A DNA stretch of 64,000 bases. Origin: FEN-299 sp963717945 (GTDB lineage: Bacteria > Acidobacteriota > Vicinamibacteria > Vicinamibacterales > Fen-181). Both the position numbers and the translations under genes were made by a program. Below the pieces are notes generated by a model that saw nothing but the letters and a program-made list of their open reading frames with translations, had not been told where the DNA came from and did not search any database. The DNA lies in the NCBI GenBank assembly GCA_963717945.1, contig CAVQXT010000003.1, forward strand, positions 248,001 through 312,000, written 5' to 3'. Shown here piece after piece: positions 57,528-64,000 of this stretch; the first letter of the stretch is position 1, and the number at the start of each line of letters is the position of its first letter.

Positions 57528-58265
57528 TCAGGCGCCGATGATGCGCCTGATCCTGGAGAAGAGCCCGGGGTTGTCCGCACGCCGGGCCGCGAGCAAATCG
57601 AGGCACGCCCCGATGCCGGCCACCGGCTCGATCCCGAGCCGCTGCGCGTTGGGCGGGATGTCCGTGAAATCCCCGCCCCAGACGAGAACCGCGCGGGCCC
57701 GAGACTCGAGCTTGACGTCGAGGCAGTTCTCCGGCCGGTCGTCGACGACGACGTCGAGCGACAGCGCGGCGGCCACCTTCCCGCGGGGTCCCTTGAGCAC
57801 GTAGACGCTGGGCAGGTCGAAGCCGTGGGCGACCAGCCAGCGCTGCGTCTGGGTCTGCGTGCTCTCGCCGCCGCTCGAGGGCCGCTGGGTGATGAAGATG
57901 ACTTCCCACCCCTGTGCCTTCGCGAGCGCGGCGAGGCGGGCGACGATTCCGGGTTCGGTCTCGGCCAGCGATTCCCAGAAGTTCTCGGTGTTCCGCACCG
58001 CCTCCCAGATGTCGTGCTGCTGCTGGCGGGTCAGCGCCCGGAACCGGGCCGGCTCGACCTGTTCCTCCTCCGCGGTCGGCCCGTCGTTCGCCGTCGGCGC
58101 GTTCGGCTCGGCTGGCGGCGGCGTGACGGCCCCGGCGCGGTCTCGTCCTGCCGTGTCGGCCTCGGGCTTCGGGGCCTCCCCGAACAGGCGCGTGGCGATC
58201 TCCGCGAGCGCGGAGTCGAGATCGGCGATGACGCCGTCGCAGTCGAACGCGATCCTGAGCGACAT
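57528..58265 (-). CDS. HAD superfamily hydrolase
   Basis: A 245-residue protein starting at ATG 58265, with AGGA 6 nt upstream. HAD motif I is FDCDGVIADLD (Asp nucleophile and Asp+2), motif II is VIFITQRPS, and motif IV is VVVDDRPEN. An acidic, P/A-rich insertion (about residues 35-75) separates motif I from the cap. It resembles 5'-nucleotidase or polynucleotide-kinase-like HAD phosphatases; the substrate is unknown. Confidence 0.83.
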   Translation of the reverse strand: MSLRIAFDCDGVIADLDSALAEIATRLFGEAPKPEADTAGRDRAGAVTPPPAEPNAPTANDGPTAEEEQVEPARFRALTRQQQHDIWEAVRNTENFWESLAETEPGIVARLAALAKAQGWEVIFITQRPSSGGESTQTQTQRWLVAHGFDLPSVYVLKGPRGKVAAALSLDVVVDDRPENCLDVKLESRARAVLVWGGDFTDIPPNAQRLGIEPVAGIGACLDLLAARRADNPGLFSRIRRIIGA

Positions 58266-58372
58266 GGAGGTTCCTGGGCTGGCCCGGCCGGCGGCTCCGG
58301 ACGCCGTGGACGCCCATGATAGCACCGGCGACCGCGATGCCGGAGACGCGCAGCCGGCCACCGGCGGTCCGG

Positions 58373-59434
58373 TTACGGGAAGAACTCTGCGATGTCGGCG
58401 CGCAGCGCCGCGATCGAATCGGCGTGGTTCACGGCGACGCGGAGACGGCCGCCGCCGACGAGGCCCTTCGTGTACCAGGCGCAGAGGGCGCGGAGCTTGC
58501 CGATCACCCAGCGCTCGCGGCCGCGAGCCGGGCCGGCGGCGTCGGAGGAACGCGCGCGGCCGTCCCCATCCTCCGGCGCGTCGGACTCGGCGTCCGTCAG
58601 GCCGGCGACGTGCCGGAAGTCCGCCGGTTCGCTGGCCCGCTCGACGAGCAGCAGGTCGATGTAGTCGAGCAGGAAGCCGCGCCGGTCGGCGGCCGAGACG
58701 GCCGGGACGGGCCGGCCCGCGGCGCTGGCCTCGGCCTGGGCGAAGACCCAGGGGTTGCGGAGCGCGCCGCGGCCGACGAGCACGCCGGCCACGCCGCCGT
58801 CGCGCACGTGACGCACGAGTTCTTCCGGCTCGACGCAGTCGCCGTTGCCGAAGACCGGGATCGACACCGCCCGCGCGACCCGCTCGATCAGGGCCCAGTC
58901 GGCCCGCCCGCTATAGGCTTGCGCGGCGGTCCGGCCGTGCACGGTGACGGCCGACGCGCCCGCGCGTTCGAGGAGCTGCGCCAGCTCCGGCGCATTCGTC
59001 TCGCCATCGTCCCAGCCGGCGCGCATCTTCACCGTCACCGGGATCGACACCGCCCGGGCCATCGCCCGCACGATCGCCGCCGCCCGCTCCGGGTCGCGCA
59101 TCAGGCTGCAGCCGGCCTGCCCCTTCGCGACCTTCGGCACCGGGCAGCCCATGTTGACGTCGACGACGTCGGCGCCGAGCCGCTCGACCACCCGCGCCGC
59201 GATCGCCATCTTCCCGGGATCGCCGCCGAAGATCTGCACGGCGACCGGGCGTTCCTCCTCGGTGAACTCGGCGTACTCGAGCGTCCGGTCGATGCCGCGC
59301 ACCAGCCCTTCGCTGCTGACCATCTCGGTCACGACCAGGCCGCAGCCGCCGTGGCGCTTGACCAGGCGCCTGAACGCCGTGTCGGTCAAGCCGGCCATCG
59401 GCGCGAGGCCGAACGGGGAGGACAGGGTGATCAC
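58373..59434 (-). CDS. tRNA-dihydrouridine synthase
   Basis: A 353-residue flavoenzyme that reduces uridine to dihydrouridine in tRNA. Family signatures are LAPMAGLTDTAFRRL at the N-terminus, VDVNMGCPVPKVAKGQAGCS, VTVKMRAGWDD, TVHGRTAAQAYSGRADW and PVFGNGDCVEPEE. It is of the DusB type, with a mildly acidic insertion near residue 290. The GTG start at 59434 lies one base from the end of a 498-bp repeat and has no ribosome site. Confidence 0.9.
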   Translation of the reverse strand: MITLSSPFGLAPMAGLTDTAFRRLVKRHGGCGLVVTEMVSSEGLVRGIDRTLEYAEFTEEERPVAVQIFGGDPGKMAIAARVVERLGADVVDVNMGCPVPKVAKGQAGCSLMRDPERAAAIVRAMARAVSIPVTVKMRAGWDDGETNAPELAQLLERAGASAVTVHGRTAAQAYSGRADWALIERVARAVSIPVFGNGDCVEPEELVRHVRDGGVAGVLVGRGALRNPWVFAQAEASAAGRPVPAVSAADRRGFLLDYIDLLLVERASEPADFRHVAGLTDAESDAPEDGDGRARSSDAAGPARGRERWVIGKLRALCAWYTKGLVGGGRLRVAVNHADSIAALRADIAEFFP

Positions 59435-59435
59435 A

Positions 59436-59933
59436 GTAATCGGAACTGACGCAGAGGAATCGGGTTCTTCGATGAGGAATCGGCTCCTTCGATGAGCGAT
59501 CGGCTCCTTCGATGAGGAATCGGGGCCTTCGACGAGGAATCGGTTTCTTCGCTGAGTGATCGGGTCCTTCGCTGAGAGATCGGGTCCTTTTCCTTTGCGT
59601 CCGAACCGATCCCTCTGCGTCAGAACCGATCCCTTTGCGTCAGAACCGATCCCTTTGCGTCAGAACCGATCCCTCTGCGTCAGAACCGATCCCTCTGCGT
59701 CAGAACCGATCCCTCTGCGTCAGAACCGATCCCTCTGCGTCAGTTCCGATTCCTCTGCGTCAGAACCGATCCCTCTGCGTCAGAACCGATCCCTTTGCGT
59801 CAGAACCGATCCCTCTGCGTCAGAACCGATCCCTCTGCGTCAGAACCGATCCCTTTGCGTCAGAACCGATCCCTCTGCGTCAGTTCCGATTCCTCTGCGT
59901 CAGTTCCGATTCCTCTGCGTCAGTTCCGATTAC
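59436..59933. repeat. 20-bp satellite forming a 498-bp inverted repeat (locus 3)
   Basis: The element fills the whole gap between the dus start codon and the stop codon of the NusG-like gene. Its ends are perfect 28-bp inverted repeats (59436-59463 and 59906-59933). The left 160 bp hold about eight 20-bp units in one orientation (GAGGAATCGGCTCCTTCGAT type). From 59598 on, seventeen units run in the opposite orientation (CGTCAGAACCGATCCCTCTG). There are no spacers, so it is not a CRISPR array. The terminal unit CGTCAGTTCCGATTAC is shared with the arrays at 32544 and 56362. Confidence 0.92.
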
Positions 59934-59934
59934 G

Positions 59935-60423
59935 TCAGTATGCTCTGACGTCCGCCGCATCCACCGTGGTCGCGACGGCGCGGCCGATCAGCTCGACCGA
60001 GAGCACGAGCCTGGCGTGCCGGTCCTTCTTGACCAGCAGGCCGGTGACGCCCTTCAACGGGCCGTGAATCACCTCGACGCGGGAGCCCTCGCTGATGAAC
60101 GGGCACGGGTCGTACTGGAGGTCGCTCATGACCAGCCGGCGGACGGCCTCCACTTCGGCGTCGGACACCGGCGCGAGCTGGCCGTTGAAGGAGACGATGG
60201 TCGCCACGCCCCTGCAGGTGAGGACGCGCAGCGAGTCGGCCGGGTCGAAACGGGCGAAGCAATAGCCGGGGAACAACGGCCAGTCGACGAGCTTGCGGCG
60301 GTCCTTCCAGCGGCTCCAGCGGGGCACGGTCGGCAGAAAGACCTCGACGCCCTTCCGCTCCAGTTGCTCGTGGACCGCCTTCTCGGCGCGCGAGCGCGTC
60401 CAGACGGCAAACCACGGCGGCAC
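59935..60423 (-). CDS. NusG-family transcription antitermination protein (specialised paralogue)
   Basis: A 162-residue protein starting at GTG 60423, 2 nt after the surA stop. The NGN domain begins PPWFAVWTRSRAEKAVHEQL and contains VFLPTVPRWSRWKDRRKL and PLFPGYCFARFD. The KOW part is SEGSRVEVIHGPLKGVTGLL. The lack of secE and ribosomal protein genes nearby marks it as a specialised paralogue (UpxY/RfaH/LoaP class) that would bind paused RNA polymerase at selected operons. The tight link to surA and mfd is notable, because such paralogues usually sit in polysaccharide or secondary-metabolite operons. Confidence 0.87.
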   Translation of the reverse strand: MPPWFAVWTRSRAEKAVHEQLERKGVEVFLPTVPRWSRWKDRRKLVDWPLFPGYCFARFDPADSLRVLTCRGVATIVSFNGQLAPVSDAEVEAVRRLVMSDLQYDPCPFISEGSRVEVIHGPLKGVTGLLVKKDRHARLVLSVELIGRAVATTVDAADVRAY

Positions 60424-60425
60424 GG

Positions 60426-61487
60426 CTATTTCTTCTCCGGCGCCGGCGGCGCGCTGGCGACTACCGCGTCCTCCGCCACCTTCTGTTCGAAGATCTTCTT
60501 GAGCTCGGGGTTCTTCCAGTCGAGCACGGCCTGCGCCCGGAGCTTCTGCAGGTAGCGGCTGAACTCGGCCGCCTGCTTGGAGTTCGCCACGCGGTTCCCG
60601 ATGTCTTCCTTCGCCTGGTCCCACGGCAGCAGGGTGGCGTCCTTCAGCGTCTCGATCTTGAAGATCTGGTAGCCGCTCTGCGTGTGGATCACAGGCGTGA
60701 TCTCGCCGACCTTCAGCGGCTCGATGATCTTCCGCAGCGCCGGCGCGAGGTCGGTCAGGGTGATCGGGCCGATGAGGCCGCCGTTGGCCTTCGACGCCGC
60801 CGTCGACTCGTCGGCGACGGCCTTCTCGAAGGCCTCGCCGGCCTGGAGCTTCGCGTAGAGCGCGTCCGCCTTCGCCTTGGAGGCCTGGTCGTCGGCCGGC
60901 GCCGGCACCGGGATCAGGATCTCGCGCAGCATCACCGTCGCCGGCGACGTGAACTCGGCCTTGTGCGCGTCGTAGTACGCCTTGGCCTCGGCCTCGGTGA
61001 CCGAGATGTGCCCGTAGACCTCGGTGCCCTCCACCTGCTGGATGATCATCGACTTCTCGAGGCGCGACCTGAGCTCGGTCATCGTCAGCCCCTCGGCCTT
61101 CATCGCCTGCTGGAACTGCTCCTCGGTCTCGAGCTTGTTCTCCTTCTTGATGTTGTCGAGCGTCTGCTTGAACTTCTCGTCGGTCAGGTGGTAGCCCAGC
61201 TCCCGGCCGCGCTGCAGGAGGAGCAGCTCGTCGACGGCGTCCACGATGATCTGGGGCGTGATCTGCGCCAGCTCCGCCGACAGCTCGGCGTTGGTCATCG
61301 ACTGCGGGTTCTCCTTCTTCGCCCTGATGGCCGCCGACTGGCGCGCCTCGAGATCGCTCTGTGTGAGGATGTCGCCGTTCACCTTCACGAGAATCCGCTC
61401 GATGATTTCGCTGCGGGGCGCGGAGGCGCCGAGGGCGACCACGCCGAGGAGGACGACGAGACCGCTGGCGAGAAGACGTTTGGTCAT
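60426..61487 (-). CDS. SurA/PpiD-like periplasmic peptidyl-prolyl isomerase
   Basis: A 353-residue protein with a signal peptide (MTKRLLASGLVVLLGVVALG). It has a SurA N-terminal helical domain (about 28-170; ILVKVNGDILTQSDLEAR, ELLLLQRGRELGYHLTDE), then one parvulin domain (about 175-275; MLREILIPV, AGEAFEKAVADES, NGGLIGPI, VIHTQSGYQIFKIE). It should help fold outer-membrane proteins. GAGG lies 5 nt before the ATG. It is 22 nt downstream of mfd, a conserved type of neighbour. Confidence 0.9.
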   Translation of the reverse strand: MTKRLLASGLVVLLGVVALGASAPRSEIIERILVKVNGDILTQSDLEARQSAAIRAKKENPQSMTNAELSAELAQITPQIIVDAVDELLLLQRGRELGYHLTDEKFKQTLDNIKKENKLETEEQFQQAMKAEGLTMTELRSRLEKSMIIQQVEGTEVYGHISVTEAEAKAYYDAHKAEFTSPATVMLREILIPVPAPADDQASKAKADALYAKLQAGEAFEKAVADESTAASKANGGLIGPITLTDLAPALRKIIEPLKVGEITPVIHTQSGYQIFKIETLKDATLLPWDQAKEDIGNRVANSKQAAEFSRYLQKLRAQAVLDWKNPELKKIFEQKVAEDAVVASAPPAPEKK

Positions 61488-61509
61488 TGAACCTCGTGAA
61501 CTCTGAATC

Positions 61510-64000
61510 TTACTTCGATCCGAGAAGTTCGCTCAAGATCTGCTGAACGCGGGTGAGAACGCCGGCCGGGCCCCGGGGGTCCTCCCGCTCGGGGCGGAGG
61601 ATCGCCTCCTTGCTGAACCCCGGCCGCACCACGTCCTCGGTGGCGCGCGCGGTCCACCACGAGCGGGCGGCCGGTCCGACGCGCCCCGGCACCGGCCGCG
61701 GGCCCGGGCGTGCGCGTCCCGGCCCGGCCTGCGGTGCGGGCGCGCGGCTGACGAGGCCGGACCGGTCCGGTCCCCTGGACGCCTTCGCCGGTGTCCAGCC
61801 GAGGTCGAGCTTCAAGCTCGACGGTGGGGCCAGCGTCACCTCCGGGCGGTCGGCGACCAGCCGGAGGACGCGCTGCGGCTCCGGTCCCCCCTGCCCCTTG
61901 AACGTAAAGACGATGGCGGAGCCCTGGCGGTCGATCGATTCGATGCCCAGGCGGTCGGCGGCGATTCGAATCCGCCCGTAGTCGACCAGGTTGAGCACCT
62001 GCGGCGGCATCGGGCCGTACCGGTCCACCGCCTCCTCCGCGATCCCGTCGAGCTCGCTCTCCTTCCGCGCCGCCGCGACCCTGCGGTAGAGGGCGAGCCG
62101 CTGCGCCTGCTCCGGCACGTAGCGGGTGTCGACGCGCAGGTCCACGTTGAGGTTCACCGTCGCGCGCGTGTCGTCCTCGATCTCCTCGCCCCGCAGCTCG
62201 TGCACCGCCTGTTCGAGCAGCTTCATGTACATCTCGAAGCCGATCGCCTCGATGTGGCCGCTCTGCTCCCCGCCGAGCAGGTTGCCCGCGCCGCGGATCT
62301 CGAGGTCGAGCGCCGCCACGCGGAACCCGCTCCCGAGGTCGGAGAACTCCCGGATCGCGGCCAGTCGCTTGCGCGCGACCGGCGACAGGGTGTTGCCGGG
62401 CGGAACCAGCAGGTAGGCATAGGCCGGCCGGTCCGAGCGCCCGACGCGCCCCCGCAGCTGGTAGAGCTGCGACAGGCCGTAGCGGTCGGCCCGGTTGATC
62501 AGGATCGTGTTGACGTTCGGGATGTCGAGGCCGTTCTCGACGATGGTCGTCGCCAGGAGGATGTCGAACTTGCGCGCCACGAAGTCCACCATCGCGCGCT
62601 CGAGCGCGTCCTCGCTCATCTGGCCGTGGCCGACCACCACTCTCGCCTCCGGCACCAGCCGGGTCAGCAGGTTGCCGATCGAGTAGATCGACTCGACGCG
62701 GTTGTGCACGAAGTAGACCTGGCCGCCCCGCGCGAGCTCGTTCCGGACGACGCGCGCGATGAGCGGCTGCTCGAAGCGCACCACGTTGGTCTGGATGGCC
62801 AGGCGGTCCTTGGGCGGCGTCTCGATCACCGACATGTCGCGGATCCCCACCATCGACATGTTGAGCGTCCTCGGGATCGGCGTCGCGGTCATCGTCAGCG
62901 CGTCCACGCGGCGGCGGATCTGCTTGATGCGCTCCTTGTGGGCCACCCCGAAGCGCTGCTCCTCGTCCACCACCAGCAGGCCGAGGTCCTTGAAGACCAC
63001 GTCCTTCGACAGCAGCCGGTGCGTGCCGACGATGATGTCGACGCGGCCGTCGGCGAGCTCGGCCAGCGTCTGCTGGATCTCCCCGCGCGTGCGGAACCGG
63101 CTCACCATCCCGATGCGGACCGGGAAGCCCGCGAACCGCTCCCGCAGCGTCTTGAGGTGCTGGAACGCGAGGACGGTGGTCGGCGCGAGGATCGCCACCT
63201 GCTTGCCGTCCATCACCGCCTTGAACGCCGCCCGCATGGCCACTTCGGTCTTGCCGTACCCCACGTCGCCGCACAGGAGGCGGTCCATCGGCGTGGCCGA
63301 CTCCATGTCGGCCTTGATGTCGGCGATCGCGTCCCGCTGGTCGGCGGTGAGCTCGTAGGGGAACGCCCCTTCGAACTCCTCCTGCCAGTGCGTGTCGGGC
63401 GCGAAGGCGTGGCCGGGCATCGCCCGGCGCGCGGCATAGAGCTTGAGCAGCTCCTCGGCCATGTCGCGCATGGCCTTCTTGACGCGGGTCTTCGCGCGCT
63501 CCCAGGTCGTGCCGCCGAGCCGATCGAGCGGCGGGCGGCTGGCGCCGGTGTACTTCTGCAGCAGGTCGAGCCGCTCGACCGGGACGAACAGCTTGTCGTC
63601 GCCCGCGTAGCGCAGCTCGAGGAATTCCTGCGTCGTCACGCTGTAGGGATCGGTCGCGATCTGGCGCAGGCCGGCGAACCGCCCGATGCCGTGGTCCACG
63701 TGCACGACGAAATCGCCGACCTTCAGGTCGCGGAAGTCCGACAGGAAGGCGCGGGCCGCCGAGCGACGGCGGTCAGACGGGGCCCGCTCCTCCTCGAACA
63801 CGTCGGTCTCGGCGAAGACCTCGAACCCGGCGGCCGGCAGGCGGAAGCCCCGCGAGAGGCTGCCCGTCGCCACCAGCGCGGCGGCCGCGTGCGCCATCTC
63901 GCCGCGCACCCCGGCGTTCTCGCCGCCCCGCGCGTCGGCGAAGACCGGGAACGCGACGAGCTCGTAGTCGCGCAGCAGCTCGACGATGCGCTCGGCGCGG
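61510..64000 (-). CDS. mfd: Transcription-repair coupling factor, N-terminus cut by window edge
   Basis: The last 829 residues are visible; the frame is open to the right edge. The visible order is the end of the N-terminal module, a CarD-like RNA-polymerase-interacting domain (FVVHVDHGIGRFAGL, KLFVPVERLDLLQKYTG), the translocase with Walker A GDVGYGKTEVAMRA, DEEQ box VVDEEQRFGVAHK, motif TATPIPRTL and QLRGRVGRSDRPAYAYLL, and the TRCF C-terminal domain. The protein ends with an unusual P/R-rich tail of about 90 residues (APAPQAGPGRARPGPRP). Mfd removes stalled RNA polymerase and recruits UvrA. It heads an operon with surA and the NusG paralogue. Confidence 0.95.
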   Translation of the reverse strand, partial: RAERIVELLRDYELVAFPVFADARGGENAGVRGEMAHAAAALVATGSLSRGFRLPAAGFEVFAETDVFEEERAPSDRRRSAARAFLSDFRDLKVGDFVVHVDHGIGRFAGLRQIATDPYSVTTQEFLELRYAGDDKLFVPVERLDLLQKYTGASRPPLDRLGGTTWERAKTRVKKAMRDMAEELLKLYAARRAMPGHAFAPDTHWQEEFEGAFPYELTADQRDAIADIKADMESATPMDRLLCGDVGYGKTEVAMRAAFKAVMDGKQVAILAPTTVLAFQHLKTLRERFAGFPVRIGMVSRFRTRGEIQQTLAELADGRVDIIVGTHRLLSKDVVFKDLGLLVVDEEQRFGVAHKERIKQIRRRVDALTMTATPIPRTLNMSMVGIRDMSVIETPPKDRLAIQTNVVRFEQPLIARVVRNELARGGQVYFVHNRVESIYSIGNLLTRLVPEARVVVGHGQMSEDALERAMVDFVARKFDILLATTIVENGLDIPNVNTILINRADRYGLSQLYQLRGRVGRSDRPAYAYLLVPPGNTLSPVARKRLAAIREFSDLGSGFRVAALDLEIRGAGNLLGGEQSGHIEAIGFEMYMKLLEQAVHELRGEEIEDDTRATVNLNVDLRVDTRYVPEQAQRLALYRRVAAARKESELDGIAEEAVDRYGPMPPQVLNLVDYGRIRIAADRLGIESIDRQGSAIVFTFKGQGGPEPQRVLRLVADRPEVTLAPPSSLKLDLGWTPAKASRGPDRSGLVSRAPAPQAGPGRARPGPRPVPGRVGPAARSWWTARATEDVVRPGFSKEAILRPEREDPRGPAGVLTRVQQILSELLGSK

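Noticed and set aside
59598..59933. Regular 20-bp repeats that might be a CRISPR array
   Set aside because: Units follow each other without spacers, differ slightly from each other and no cas gene is near.
59556..59948. Open frame of about 130 codons coding for repeats of RTDPSASEPIPLRQNRSLCV
   Set aside because: It is the translation of the 20-bp satellite. Three units make 60 nt, so the frame stays open by arithmetic, and there is no ribosome site or domain.

Overview
The window is about 70% GC, densely coded on both strands, and carries no rRNA, tRNA, phage, plasmid or CRISPR genes. Several protein types point to a soil Acidobacteriota of the Vicinamibacteria type: a BNR/sortilin-like secreted protein, a tricorn-like S41 protease with PD40 repeats, a C10 protease ending in HLxELRxA repeats, and chromosomal housekeeping genes of the mfd/surA kind. 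This assignment is inference from gene content; no phylogenetic marker was compared.

Layout. 1-4469 (minus): two secreted proteins, one cut by the window edge and one a large C10 cysteine protease with RCC1 and BACON repeats. 4691-11753 (plus): long-chain acyl-CoA ligase, beta-lactamase-fold serine hydrolase, BNR-repeat protein. 11918-15380: a periplasmic His-rich duplicated protein, then a coupled beta-oxidation pair (3-hydroxyacyl-CoA dehydrogenase and thiolase). 15487-18105 (minus): a GntR/ABC-ATPase operon whose permease has decayed. 18258-27081: MFS efflux pump, tricorn-like protease, purL. 27195-34277 (minus): small accessory genes (DUF4395, YitT, cupin, GNAT, phosphatase, DUF1697, DUF1801, PUA-like), then kbl and acpS. 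34450-41468 (plus): SpoIIE-type phosphatase, M1 peptidase, NuoG-like protein, GAF protein. 41500-47381: PDZ protein, GAF-GAF-SpoIIE phosphatase, fabZ, YhaM-like exonuclease, diguanylate cyclase. 47548-49989: CopA with a tiny membrane peptide. 50365-56324: a signalling block with a hybrid histidine kinase, a FliA/WhiG-type sigma factor behind a sigma-54 promoter, a stand-alone DHp-like protein and an NtrC-type activator. 56456-64000: Dabb protein, zinc ribbons, HAD hydrolase, dus, a NusG paralogue, surA and mfd (cut by the right edge).

The most unusual content is non-coding. Four families of short repeats occupy the gaps. (1) A 20-bp tandem satellite at three loci always ends in the same unit and abuts or forms a start or stop codon; one copy is a 498-bp giant inverted repeat that fills the whole dus/nusG gap. 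(2) Palindromes are built from degenerate 7-9-nt words, often around a TGTCRCGCGTGA core, at a dozen loci. (3) Short TAG-stem-TTCA-stem hairpins occur, one of them in frame inside purL. (4) A roughly 100-bp MITE-like element is present in two copies. Several genes also appear to be read from leaderless or near-leaderless transcripts, with a -10 box 6-9 nt before the start codon.
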